From Opitutales bacterium (GTDB taxonomy: Bacteria; Verrucomicrobiota; Verrucomicrobiia; Opitutales; Seribacteraceae), in assembly GCA_028101545.1 (NCBI GenBank), contig JAOHKZ010000019.1, positions 1-41,052 on the forward strand: 41,052 nucleotides of DNA, written 5' to 3'. The position numbers and the translations under genes were made by a program. The notes below the pieces were generated by a model, which had not been told where the DNA came from, did not search any database, and worked only from the letters and a program-made list of their open reading frames with translations. Positions 1-8,357 of the stretch are shown in pieces (position 1 is the first letter of the stretch; each line of letters begins with the position of its first letter).

Positions 1-761
1 GATACTCTCTCATGGACCAATTGCGCAAACAGGCCACAAGGTTTGGAGCAAAAGTTGAAAATGCATTTATCGATAAAGTTGACTTTAGCGGTAAAACAAA
101 ACTCCTTTTTTCTGGAGATAAAAAATTTGAAGCCAAAGCTGTTATCATTGCCACGGGAGCAGCACCTCGGTTACTTGATGTACCTGGTGAAAAAGAAATG
201 TATGGCGGAAAAGGAGTGACGACTTGTGCTACCTGCGATGGTGCCTTTTACAGGGGAATGGAAGTTATTGTTGTGGGAGGTGGAGACTCAGCCTGCGAAG
301 AAGCTCTGTTTCTTACAAGATTTTGTTCAAAAGTTACCTTAGTACATAGAAGGGATCAATTACGAGCGTCTCAAATTATGGCAGAAAGAACCCAAGCCCA
401 TGAGAAAATTGATATCGTTTGGAATTCAGCAATCAAAGAAATTCTCCCAGATGCAGAAGGAAAAACGAGAGCAGTAACTCTTGAAAACCTAAACTCAGGT
501 GAATTTTCAGAATTACCAGCAAAAGGAGTTTTTATTGCTATTGGACATCTTCCTAACACGCAACCATTTGTTGATGTCTTACCACTTGATTCAAACGGAT
601 ACTTAATACCCGAAACTGGAAGCCAGGTACACACCTCAATTCCCGGCGTTTATGTTGCTGGAGATTGCGCTGACCATGTTTACAGACAAGCCATTACAGC
701 TGCCGGTATGGGATGCCAGGCTGCTATAGAGGCAGAAAGATGGCTAGCTGAAAATAAATAG
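1..761 (+). CDS. trxB: Thioredoxin reductase, C-terminal part (5' end outside window)
   Basis: This is the NADPH-dependent flavoenzyme that reduces thioredoxin in the cytoplasm. The frame is open to the window edge, and the codons before the first visible Met (position 12) still read as protein, so the true start lies upstream and the FAD-binding N-terminus is missing. Visible are the redox-active CATCDG motif (about nt 225-242), the NADPH-binding [10 protein letters not shown] segment followed by HRRDQLRAS, and the C-terminal FAD segment YVAGDCAD...[15 protein letters not shown]. All are standard for low-molecular-weight TrxB. The next gene starts 8 bp downstream on the same strand, so co-transcription is likely, although the two functions have no obvious link. 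Family assignment is secure; the exact start cannot be seen. Confidence 0.96.
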   Translation, partial: YSLMDQLRKQATRFGAKVENAFIDKVDFSGKTKLLFSGDKKFEAKAVIIATGAAPRLLDVPGEKEMYGGKGVTTCATCDGAFYRGMEVIVVGGGDSACEEALFLTRFCSKVTLVHRRDQLRASQIMAERTQAHEKIDIVWNSAIKEILPDAEGKTRAVTLENLNSGEFSELPAKGVFIAIGHLPNTQPFVDVLPLDSNGYLIPETGSQVHTSIPGVYVAGDCADHVYRQAITAAGMGCQAAIEAERWLAENK

Positions 762-769
762 ACGACCAT

Positions 770-2422
770 ATGGGCGAAAATAGTCCAAAACTAAATATTG
801 CCACTCATTTAAGCAGTTCTTCCGAAATTTCGCCTGACCAAATCGCCATTATCTCAGCTCGAGAAGGTGATTTTGACCCTCGCTCATTCAAAGAACTTCA
901 TGAAGATGTAAAGCATTGTGCCGCCTACCTTCACTTTCATGGTATTTCCAAAGGTGATCATGTTCTTCTAGGAGTAAAACCTGGTTTTCAATTAATTCTT
1001 ATTTCATTTTCGCTTTTCTTCCTTGGTGCAATTCCGATAATTATTGATCCTGGTATGGGGCTAAATGCATTTCTGAAATGTATAAAAAATACCAAGCCAT
1101 CTGCATTAATCGGGATTCCAATAATGCATCTGATCGGTAAATTCTTTCCAAAATCCTTTAAATCGATTGAAAAAAAAATCCTAATACGCTCCGAACAATT
1201 TCTAGATGAAATAAAACAAAAAAAGGGTCTTTTGACCCCAAGTCCTGCCACAACAGTCGAAGAAGATCTTGCTGCAATTGTATTTACTTCGGGTTCAACT
1301 GGAACACCCAAAGGCGTTTCTTACACTCATCAGGTATTTAATTCTCAAATTGATCACCTGAAAAATCATTTTGAAATTCAGCAAGGAGAAAAGGACTTTG
1401 CTACGCTACCTATTTTCGCCCTTTTTAACCCTGCATTGGGAGTTACTTCAGTAATACCAGACATGAATCCCAGAAAACCCAGTTTGGCAGACGGGAAAAA
1501 AATCGTTCGAACTATTCAAGAATTTGAAATCACCACTGCATTTGCCTCTCCGGTAATCGGAAAAAAAATTTTTGATGCCTGTAAACCAAAAGATTTGACT
1601 CTTCCTAAGGTTAAAAGATTTTTTCTGGCAGGAGCTCCAAGTCATCCAAGCCTTGTGGAAAATCTCTCCAATATAATTTTAAACGGAACTGTTATTTTAC
1701 CCTATGGAGCAACAGAGGCACTTCCAATTTCAGCAAGTAATCATCACGAAGTTAAAATTTTGGCAAATGATATAGCCAAAGGAAATGGGTCATGCCTTGG
1801 TAAACCTTTACCCGGTAATGTAGTTCGTATCATGCCAATTACTCATTCTCCGTTCGAGTCTGGCAGTAATTGCCCAAAAGGTCTAGAGCAAGGGGTTGTC
1901 GGAGAGATTTGTGTTTCCGGCTCCATTGTAAGTAAAGAATATTTTAAAATGCCCGGAGCCACAATTGACTCCAAGTTTAATGATGGAGAATTGAATTTTC
2001 ATCGAATGGGGGACTTAGGTTATTTTGATTCTCAAGGCTTGCTTCGATTTCTCGGGAGGAAAGTTGAACGTATTTTAACCCATGATGGACCTCTTGAAAC
2101 CGAGCGGTGCGAACCTATTGTAAACGGTATTAAAGAGGTATCAAAATCAGCACTTATAGGAATAGGCTTCGGGAAAACAAAAGAACCATGTATAGTGGTT
2201 GAACTTGTGAAAAACACAAAAAAAACACAATACATATCAATCAAGAAAGAAATTGTTACTTCTCTGAAAAATCGATTTCCTGCACATTCATTTCCTTACA
2301 TTGTATTTGAAAAATCTTTACCGGTTGACTCCAGGCACAACGCAAAAATTCACAGGTTATCTCTTTCTAAAAAATGGTCCAAAAAAGTGCTGAAAAAACC
2401 ATCTAAATATCTCCTTCAATGA
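770..2422 (+). CDS. oleC: OleC-like AMP-dependent synthetase (olefin / beta-lactone pathway)
   Basis: A 550-residue member of the acyl-adenylate-forming (ANL) superfamily. Visible motifs are the P-loop TSGSTGTPKG at residues 173-182, YGATE at 312-316, GDLGYFD at 414-420 and the C-terminal catalytic lysine in DSRHNAKIHR (K526). The HNAK-type ending and the directly overlapping OleD-like gene point to OleC rather than a fatty acyl-CoA ligase. OleC converts a beta-hydroxy acid to a beta-lactone using ATP, in the long-chain olefin pathway OleABCD; that role is family knowledge. The OleA thiolase and OleB hydrolase are not in the window. The stop overlaps the next start (ATGA), indicating translational coupling. 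An ordinary fatty-acid-CoA ligase is the main alternative. Confidence 0.82.
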   Translation: MGENSPKLNIATHLSSSSEISPDQIAIISAREGDFDPRSFKELHEDVKHCAAYLHFHGISKGDHVLLGVKPGFQLILISFSLFFLGAIPIIIDPGMGLNAFLKCIKNTKPSALIGIPIMHLIGKFFPKSFKSIEKKILIRSEQFLDEIKQKKGLLTPSPATTVEEDLAAIVFTSGSTGTPKGVSYTHQVFNSQIDHLKNHFEIQQGEKDFATLPIFALFNPALGVTSVIPDMNPRKPSLADGKKIVRTIQEFEITTAFASPVIGKKIFDACKPKDLTLPKVKRFFLAGAPSHPSLVENLSNIILNGTVILPYGATEALPISASNHHEVKILANDIAKGNGSCLGKPLPGNVVRIMPITHSPFESGSNCPKGLEQGVVGEICVSGSIVSKEYFKMPGATIDSKFNDGELNFHRMGDLGYFDSQGLLRFLGRKVERILTHDGPLETERCEPIVNGIKEVSKSALIGIGFGKTKEPCIVVELVKNTKKTQYISIKKEIVTSLKNRFPAHSFPYIVFEKSLPVDSRHNAKIHRLSLSKKWSKKVLKKPSKYLLQ

Positions 2423-3414
2423 AAATTCTTGTTAGTGGTGGAACAGGTTTTGTTGGAACGGCGGTGACAGAGTCCTTACTGGCACTTGGACATGAAGTTC
2501 ATACTATTGGAAGAAGCACTCCATCTTTTTGTGACAAGACAAAGAATAGATACCATCACACATTCGATTTAACCAAAGATGACCTGCCGAAATCTCTTAT
2601 GTCAGGTACAGAAATCTTTTTTCACATAGCTGCCAAAGCAGGAGTTTGGGGCTCATATTCACAATTTTTTAGTGCTAACGTAACTGCAACCCGAAAAATT
2701 TTAACTGCATGTCAATCTTACCATATTCCCAAATTAATATACACAAGCACCCCAAGTGTTGTTTTTTCTCAAAAGCCTATTAGCAATGGAACGGAAGCAC
2801 TTCCTTATGTTCAAAATGGATTTTCACCATATGCAAAAACAAAATCCATAGCAGAAAAGGAAGTTCTGAAAGCTCATATGCCTGGTAAATTGCAAACCAT
2901 TGCTCTTCGACCTCATTTAGTTTGGGGAAAAGGAGACCCTCACTTACTACCACGAGTTATACAACGTCACAGGGCTGGGAAATTAAAAATTATTGGAGAT
3001 GGCACCAATATGGTCGACCTAACCCACATTGACAATGTAGCCCACGCCCATATCTGTGCAATGCAAGCAATGCTTAAGAATGAAAATTTAGGAGGGAAAC
3101 CATATTTTATAAGCCAAGATGAACCTGTTTATTTATGGGATTGGCTGAACCAGCTTTTTCAACTGCTTGAGCTCCCCCCTCTTTACCAAAGTCTTAATTT
3201 TAAAACTGCTTTTCTAATAGGTTCTGGGTTGGAAAGTTTATGGAGTTTATTAAATTTGAAAAATGAGCCACCCATGACTCGCTTTGTAGCGTGTCAACTT
3301 GCACATGATCATTGGTTTTCAATAAAATCTGCCGAAAGAGATCTTTTGTATAAGCCCGTCAAAAAAATGAACCAAGCGATGGATGAAACTCTGCCTTGGT
3401 TACAATCTCTCTAA
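2419..3414 (+). CDS. oleD: OleD-like NAD(P)-dependent 3-beta-HSD/epimerase family dehydrogenase
   Basis: A 331-residue extended short-chain dehydrogenase. The N-terminal Rossmann motif GGTGFVG lies at residues 7-13, the catalytic Y138xxxK142 pair is in SPYAKTKSIAEKE, and Ser/Thr residues STP near 110-112 precede it. The segment RPHLVWGKGDPHLLPR and the later DGTNMVDLTHIDNVAHAH are typical of OleD and the 3-beta-hydroxysteroid dehydrogenase family. OleD reduces the beta-keto acid made by OleA to the beta-hydroxy acid used by OleC, which fits the neighbour. Its start overlaps the oleC stop by 4 bp. The 3' end overlaps the convergent RNA methyltransferase gene by 15 bp, so no separate terminator fits there. 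Confidence 0.83.
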   Translation: MKILVSGGTGFVGTAVTESLLALGHEVHTIGRSTPSFCDKTKNRYHHTFDLTKDDLPKSLMSGTEIFFHIAAKAGVWGSYSQFFSANVTATRKILTACQSYHIPKLIYTSTPSVVFSQKPISNGTEALPYVQNGFSPYAKTKSIAEKEVLKAHMPGKLQTIALRPHLVWGKGDPHLLPRVIQRHRAGKLKIIGDGTNMVDLTHIDNVAHAHICAMQAMLKNENLGGKPYFISQDEPVYLWDWLNQLFQLLELPPLYQSLNFKTAFLIGSGLESLWSLLNLKNEPPMTRFVACQLAHDHWFSIKSAERDLLYKPVKKMNQAMDETLPWLQSL

Positions 3415-4212
3415 AGTTTCCTTACGATTATATTCTGCCAAGATACAACCAACGCTAACATGGAGGTTTAATGAATCTGCATCCCCTTTCATTGGAATCG
3501 CAATTAAATCATCCACGCGGTTCAACCAATAAGAGCCTAGTCCATCTTTCTCACTTCCGAATAAAAATGCAGTCCTAGACTTATGTTCAAAATCCCAATA
3601 TGAATTTCGGGCGGATCCACTTGCACCAATTATTGAGAATTTATTTTCCTTTAAAAACGAACTGATTTCATTCTTCGTGCCTAACGCAACATTAATTCTT
3701 CCCATTAAACCCCTGGAAGAACGAACCACGTTGGGATTAAAATAGTCAACAGAAGAATCTGCTAACATCAAGGTGTTTATCCCAAACGCTTCAGCAGTGC
3801 GAACAATTGCACCAAGATTTCCGGGTTTTTCAACTTCATCTAGAACGATACAGGTTTGAGGTTTTGAGGTTTTAATATCTTCCATGGATAATTCCCATGA
3901 ATTTACTTTAGCCAAAAATCCATCTGCATTTCTACGATAAGAAGCTTTCAAAAAGGGGGCTTTGCCTAATTCAATTAAATCAAAATCCAATTTTTCAAAA
4001 ATACCGAATTCCTTTTCTAATCCAGCCTTTTGTGTCAATTCACGACAAAAATAAAGCTCTTCCAGTTTTCGGCCTGAATCAAAAATGGTTTTAATATCAG
4101 AAAATCCTTCGACTACAAAATGCTGTCGCTCTTTTCTTTGTTTTGAAGATTCCCGCAATTTGACCAATTCTTTGACTCTAGAATTACTCATGCTTAAAAT
4201 TGGTTCGGTCAT
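3400..4212 (-). CDS. SpoU/TrmH-family RNA 2'-O-ribose methyltransferase
   Basis: A 270-residue SPOUT-class RNA methyltransferase that probably uses S-adenosylmethionine to methylate a ribose 2'-OH in rRNA or tRNA. The N-terminal substrate-binding domain covers residues 1-100 (SNSRVKELVKLR...HFVVEG). The C-terminal knotted domain shows motif 1 (EKPGNLGAIVRTAEAFG, N132 and R138), motif 2 (FGSEKDGL, 218-225) and motif 3 (IPMKGDADSLNLHVSVG, 239-255). Motif 3 has an unusual LHVSV in place of the more common NVSVA. The target nucleotide cannot be read from sequence; RlmB-like and TrmH-like members look alike. It is transcribed divergently from the rRNA uracil methyltransferase, with 57 bp between the starts. 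Confidence 0.92.
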   Translation of the reverse strand: MTEPILSMSNSRVKELVKLRESSKQRKERQHFVVEGFSDIKTIFDSGRKLEELYFCRELTQKAGLEKEFGIFEKLDFDLIELGKAPFLKASYRRNADGFLAKVNSWELSMEDIKTSKPQTCIVLDEVEKPGNLGAIVRTAEAFGINTLMLADSSVDYFNPNVVRSSRGLMGRINVALGTKNEISSFLKENKFSIIGASGSARNSYWDFEHKSRTAFLFGSEKDGLGSYWLNRVDDLIAIPMKGDADSLNLHVSVGCILAEYNRKETLERL

Positions 4213-4269
4213 AGTTTATAAAAAAAGGGTTTTGCATGATTAGGGCGAGCTCGTTACGAAACAAATGCA

Positions 4270-5481
4270 ATGAATTTGCCACCAAAAGGCTTTAATGCCG
4301 ATCCATATGAATACCATCAGGAATTAATTCTTGAAATTGAAAATATAACCAACCTGGGTTATGGAATTGCCCGTGATAATGAATGGGTAATTCAAATTGC
4401 CTTTGTACTTCCTGGAGAAAAAGTTCGGGTCAAAATTTTTAGGAACCATAAAAATTATTCCGAAGCGGATTGTATTGAGGTTCTTTCTGCGTCTCCTGAC
4501 CGCGTAGAACCAGAATGCTCTCTTTTTGGAATTTGCGGTGGATGCCAATATCAATCGGTAAAATATTCGACTCAAGTTGAATGGAAAAGAAAACAAGTAT
4601 ATGACAGTTTTACCAGGATTGGCGGTCTGAATGTAAATGTGGAGAAAGTTATTTCCTCTCCAAAAAAATACGGTTACAGGTCAAAGCTTACTCCTCATTA
4701 TGAAAAGACAAGATCAGATAATCCAAGAAAAATAGGTTTTCTTCGCTATGGTTCTCGGAAAGTAATAATCGATGTACCTCAGTGCCCAATAGCAACAGAA
4801 AATATTAATCTAGCACTTCCATCCGCACGGGAGGAATTACAAAATACCCAAAACAAAAAGAAGGGGGGGACTTTGTTACTTCGTGACACGATTGAGGGAG
4901 TAATTACTAACCCAAAAGAAGTGGTATCGGAAAGAGTCGGGGATCTTATCTTTCAATTTAAAGCTGGGGAATTTTTTCAGAATAACCCCTTTATTTTAAC
5001 TCAACTTGTTGATTATGTTATTCAACAAGCAAAACTAGATGATGCGGATTTACTTGTGGACGCCTATTGCGGAGGCGGACTCTTTAGTTTGTCGGCCGCT
5101 AAACACTTTAAAAGAGTTTTAGGTATTGAAATTAGCAGAGAGGGTTTTGAATGGGCACGGGCAAATGCTTCAATTAACAGAATTGAAAATGCCGAATTTT
5201 TTCTCGGTAATGCATCTTCCATTTTTTCTGAATTGGAGAATAATAATCAAAATTGCTCCCTTGTCATCGACCCACCTCGTAGAGGGTGCGATGAAGACTT
5301 CTTAAAACAGGCTATTGCATTTCATCCTAATAAAATAATCTATGTTTCCTGTGATCCTGTAACCCAGGCACGGGATGCTAAGATATTAGTTGAAGGTGGC
5401 TATAAAATTATAGAAGTCCAACCTTTTGATCTATTTCCTCAAACAAGACATGTGGAAAATATAGTAACCTTTATCCGCTAA
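4270..5481 (+). CDS. RlmD/TrmA-family 23S rRNA (uracil-C5) methyltransferase
   Basis: A 403-residue class I SAM-dependent RNA methyltransferase. An N-terminal TRAM-like beta-barrel (residues 15-75) is followed by iron-sulfur ligands C83, C89, C92 and C172 (pattern CSLFGICGGC ... QCPIA). The SAM-binding core has DAYCGGGLFSLSAA (264-277) and DPPRRGC (334-340). The nucleophilic cysteine is C361 in YVSCDP, and the general-base glutamate is E396 in RHVENIV. All catalytic elements are present, so the gene looks intact. RlmD, RlmCD and TrmA paralogues cannot be separated from sequence alone. A G7 run at 4863-4869 stays in frame. The last 4 bp overlap the convergent lipoate-ligase-like gene. Confidence 0.93.
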   Translation: MNLPPKGFNADPYEYHQELILEIENITNLGYGIARDNEWVIQIAFVLPGEKVRVKIFRNHKNYSEADCIEVLSASPDRVEPECSLFGICGGCQYQSVKYSTQVEWKRKQVYDSFTRIGGLNVNVEKVISSPKKYGYRSKLTPHYEKTRSDNPRKIGFLRYGSRKVIIDVPQCPIATENINLALPSAREELQNTQNKKKGGTLLLRDTIEGVITNPKEVVSERVGDLIFQFKAGEFFQNNPFILTQLVDYVIQQAKLDDADLLVDAYCGGGLFSLSAAKHFKRVLGIEISREGFEWARANASINRIENAEFFLGNASSIFSELENNNQNCSLVIDPPRRGCDEDFLKQAIAFHPNKIIYVSCDPVTQARDAKILVEGGYKIIEVQPFDLFPQTRHVENIVTFIR

Positions 5482-6191
5482 AAAGATTTTCTCTTTTCCT
5501 GCCAAGATAAAGAATTAAATTTTTCCACATAAGAAGTTCGGATAGCCTCCAAATTTTTAGGCCATTCTAAAACTTTAGTTTGTTCTTTAATTAAATTTTG
5601 TAATTGGTCCAGAAAAGAGCCAAGAAAAAACTTCATATCCAAATTTGGAAACTGAGATAAGTCCAAAGTACCCTGAATGAGAATTCCTTTTCTTGTTCTC
5701 TTCATAGCTGCTCCTGCAAGCTTGGAGGAACCGTCTTCTGACATTAAATCCCTACCCACTGGTTCCAAAAAACAATTTCCTGGAATACCTTTCACCTTAT
5801 TTCCTTTCGAAGGGCATGGCATAAGAGAAGTGGTGAACCCTTGATTTTCTAAAACCTCTCCAATTAAAAAATGTAGTTTTTCATACAAATCTAATGCGGG
5901 AATTAAAAAAGATGAATGCCCTTGAGGAAGGATTAACATATATGTCCAATCGCATCCATGTTTTACAATACCACCCCCGGTAGGCCTACGGGTTAATTTC
6001 AAGGAATTAACAATTTTTTGTTTTTTTACCCAGTTCCAATCCTGCCCATATCCAAAAGTTATTTCCTCCTTTTCCCAACCATAATGCCTAAAAATAGGAT
6101 CAGTAGAATTGGATTCTTCAAACAGCCAAAGATCAGTAGCCATATTTTCTGGTCCAGATTCATTAAGATAAGGATAAAACAAAAGTGACAT
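5478..6191 (-). CDS. Lipoate-protein ligase A-like protein (BPL/LplA family)
   Basis: A 237-residue protein of the biotin/lipoate protein ligase fold, which attaches or transfers lipoyl or octanoyl groups to lysines of E2 and GcvH proteins. Visible features are an N-terminal NMATDLWLFEES segment, the nucleotide/lipoate loop RRPTGGG at 68-74, DWTYML at 81-86 and the K157-LAG segment of the substrate lysine loop. It is shorter than E. coli LplA and lacks the C-terminal accessory domain, so an octanoyltransferase (LipM-like) or transfer enzyme is possible. It starts 12 bp downstream of the RmlD-like gene on the same strand. Its 3' end overlaps the rRNA methyltransferase gene by 4 bp. Confidence 0.85.
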   Translation of the reverse strand: MSLLFYPYLNESGPENMATDLWLFEESNSTDPIFRHYGWEKEEITFGYGQDWNWVKKQKIVNSLKLTRRPTGGGIVKHGCDWTYMLILPQGHSSFLIPALDLYEKLHFLIGEVLENQGFTTSLMPCPSKGNKVKGIPGNCFLEPVGRDLMSEDGSSKLAGAAMKRTRKGILIQGTLDLSQFPNLDMKFFLGSFLDQLQNLIKEQTKVLEWPKNLEAIRTSYVEKFNSLSWQEKRKSF

Positions 6192-6203
6192 TATAAATAT
6201 TCG

Positions 6204-7157
6204 TTAAAAACGGGGAACATAACAGGAGGGATCATCCGCAAACTCTCGGTACCATGAATATAATTCATTGGGAACCCGAAGTTCTTGTAACTGCTCGTCT
6301 ATTGATAGTGGCTGGGTACGAACTTTGGATACCAGAGGTTCTAAAACAAATGATAAATGGGATGGACGGTGACCTAGGTTGAGTTGCTCGTCCTTAACCT
6401 TACCTTGAATAATTTGATCTGAATTAATACCAAATCTCTTTAAAATACGAAGGCCCAAATCAAATCTTGAAATTTCTTCGCTCCCTGCCCAATGAAAAAG
6501 TCCATTTAAATTAGGTCTTTCCAAAAGTTCTACTATGACATCAGATAGATTTTCTACTGAGCAGGGCTGTCGAATCTCATCATCAAAAAGAGTTAATTTC
6601 GATCCAATGGCAAGGGATTGTAGAATTTTTTCATGCGGACTTCTTTTCCCCATTGGACTATTACCGTTTAAAAGAGTTACCCTTAAAACTACTAAGTTTT
6701 CATCTGTAACAGAAAGGACTTTTTTTTCTGCATCCAGTTTTTGAACGCCATAAACACTTAAAGGATTTGGCATGTCTGTTGACCTATACGGCGACTTACT
6801 TCCATCAAAAACCATATCAGTTGAAACATGAATAAATCTCGCTCCTATGTGAGCGGCAATAGAGGCTAATCTGTAAGCTCCTTCTACATTAATGTCTTGC
6901 GCAACTGTGGGTGACTTATTCACCTCGTCCGGGGACGAAATTGCTGCACAATTTATTACTGCATCTGGCCATTGATCAAATAAGTCTCTCGTTATTTGAT
7001 CGTCATTGGAAAAGGGTAAAGACTTGCTCTTTAAATTACTGGAAATGGAAACTGTGGATTTATTTGAATATGCACAAAGTGTAAAACCACGACGAATGAC
7101 GGACTCACAAACTGCAAACCCTAACATTCCAGACGCTCCAAAAACTGCAACTTTCAC
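6204..7157 (-). CDS. RmlD-like sugar-nucleotide reductase (SDR family)
   Basis: A 317-residue extended short-chain dehydrogenase resembling dTDP-4-dehydrorhamnose reductase. The sequence has GASGMLG near the N-terminus, NCAAISSPDEV and NVEGAYRLASIAAHIG, and the catalytic STDMVFDG with Y136xxxK140 (VYGVQKLDAEK). The C-terminal half has WAGSEEISRFDLG, typical of the RmlD substrate domain. The GTG at 7157 is chosen as start because it places the beta-alpha-beta nucleotide fold at residue 1. A TTG at 7166 would add three residues, and neither has a clear ribosome-binding site. No rmlA, rmlB or rmlC lies beside it, so the rhamnose role is not supported by context. Other sugar-nucleotide reductases of the same family are possible. 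Confidence 0.85.
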   Translation of the reverse strand: MKVAVFGASGMLGFAVCESVIRRGFTLCAYSNKSTVSISSNLKSKSLPFSNDDQITRDLFDQWPDAVINCAAISSPDEVNKSPTVAQDINVEGAYRLASIAAHIGARFIHVSTDMVFDGSKSPYRSTDMPNPLSVYGVQKLDAEKKVLSVTDENLVVLRVTLLNGNSPMGKRSPHEKILQSLAIGSKLTLFDDEIRQPCSVENLSDVIVELLERPNLNGLFHWAGSEEISRFDLGLRILKRFGINSDQIIQGKVKDEQLNLGHRPSHLSFVLEPLVSKVRTQPLSIDEQLQELRVPNELYSWYREFADDPSCYVPRF

Positions 7158-7241
7158 ACAAGTCAAATAAACGAATTTTTTATTTTAAACAACCACTGCT
7201 TTCATCCCTTTTACTTGAATTACCATAATTGTTTGAATAGT

Positions 7242-8357
7242 ATGACAAATTTTATGAAATTATCCCAACTTGCGAATCCTCGCATTCTGGATCAACCAGT
7301 TTACCAACCAGGCAAACCAATCGAGCAAGTTGCTTTTGAGCATAAACTTGATCCCAAAGAGATTTGTAAACTTGCATCAAACGAAAACCCCTGGGGTGCA
7401 TCTCCACTTTCGATTGCAGCAGGTAAAGCCGCTCTAGATCAAGTTCATTTATACCCGGAGGGAAGCGGAGAAAAATTAAGGAACGCCATCAGTAAAAAGC
7501 TTCAACTTGACCCAGCTCAAATTATTCTAGGAAATGGATCTAATGAAATTATTGAATTGCTTGGCCACATTTTTCTGGACGATGGAGATGAAGTAATCGT
7601 TGGTGAACATGCATTTGTGGTTTATAAATTGATGGCATTGCTTATGGGAGCAACTCCAGTAATTGTTCCTATGCCCAACTTGGTTCATGATCTTGATGAA
7701 ATGAGAAAAGCAATTACAGATAAAACTAAGTTGATATTTTTACCGAGTCCCAATAATCCGACTGGGACTTCTAATTCATCGGACGAAATAATTCGATTTG
7801 TAGAATCACTTCCTGAGCATGTTGTTTTTTGCATGGACGAAGCTTATGCGGAATATCTCGAAAATCCTCCCGACCTTCGCCCTCTCATGAGATTAGGAAA
7901 AAAAATCGTGGCCATGCGAACATTTTCTAAAATTCATGGTCTTGCTGGACTACGAATTGGATACGGCTACGGAAATAAAGACATGATCGAGCTTTTACAA
8001 AAAGCACGACAACCCTTTAATGCAAATGCGATCGCTCAATCCTGTGCAATTGCGGCAATAAATGATAACAGTTGGGTAGATCAATGCAGAAATAGAAACC
8101 TCGCCGGTCTCAAACAAATGTCCGAAGGATTAAAATTATTAAATTTAGAATATATACCCAGCCAAGCAAATTTTTTACTTGTTAAGGTTGGCAATGGAAA
8201 AGAAATCTTTGATTCGCTACAAAGACTTGGTGTTATTACTCGCCCCATGCCTGAAAGTTTAAAAGAATATGTGCGAATCTCGATTGGCACCGAAAAAGAA
8301 AATACCCAAGCCTTACATGCCTTAACACAAATAATCGCCTCGGCAAGGGCATCATAA
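7242..8357 (+). CDS. hisC: Histidinol-phosphate aminotransferase
   Basis: A 371-residue PLP-dependent fold-type I aminotransferase that makes L-histidinol phosphate in histidine biosynthesis. Family segments visible are PVYQPGKPIEQV, KLASNENPWG, LYPEGSGEKLRN, GNGSNEIIELL, PSPNNPTGT, MDEAYAEY and the PLP lysine K230 in RTFSKIHGLAGLRIGYG. The ATG at 7242 is chosen; a further ATG at 7254 and an upstream TTG at 7215 are also in frame. No strong ribosome-binding site is seen. The stop codon shares one base with the start of the next gene (TAATG), so the two are translationally coupled. The only other his gene in the window, hisF, lies 6 kb away, so the pathway genes are dispersed. Confidence 0.95.
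   Translation: MTNFMKLSQLANPRILDQPVYQPGKPIEQVAFEHKLDPKEICKLASNENPWGASPLSIAAGKAALDQVHLYPEGSGEKLRNAISKKLQLDPAQIILGNGSNEIIELLGHIFLDDGDEVIVGEHAFVVYKLMALLMGATPVIVPMPNLVHDLDEMRKAITDKTKLIFLPSPNNPTGTSNSSDEIIRFVESLPEHVVFCMDEAYAEYLENPPDLRPLMRLGKKIVAMRTFSKIHGLAGLRIGYGYGNKDMIELLQKARQPFNANAIAQSCAIAAINDNSWVDQCRNRNLAGLKQMSEGLKLLNLEYIPSQANFLLVKVGNGKEIFDSLQRLGVITRPMPESLKEYVRISIGTEKENTQALHALTQIIASARAS

Noticed and set aside
371-634. Antisense open frames inside trxB, oleC, rho, hisF and the giant genes
   Set aside because: Their translations are rich in Ser, Arg, Phe and Ile without domain motifs, and they lie wholly opposite well-supported genes.
7215-7243. TTGAAT/TAGTAT promoter-like pair before hisC
   Set aside because: The -10 matches at only 4 of 6 positions and overlaps the chosen ATG, so it cannot be separated from chance.
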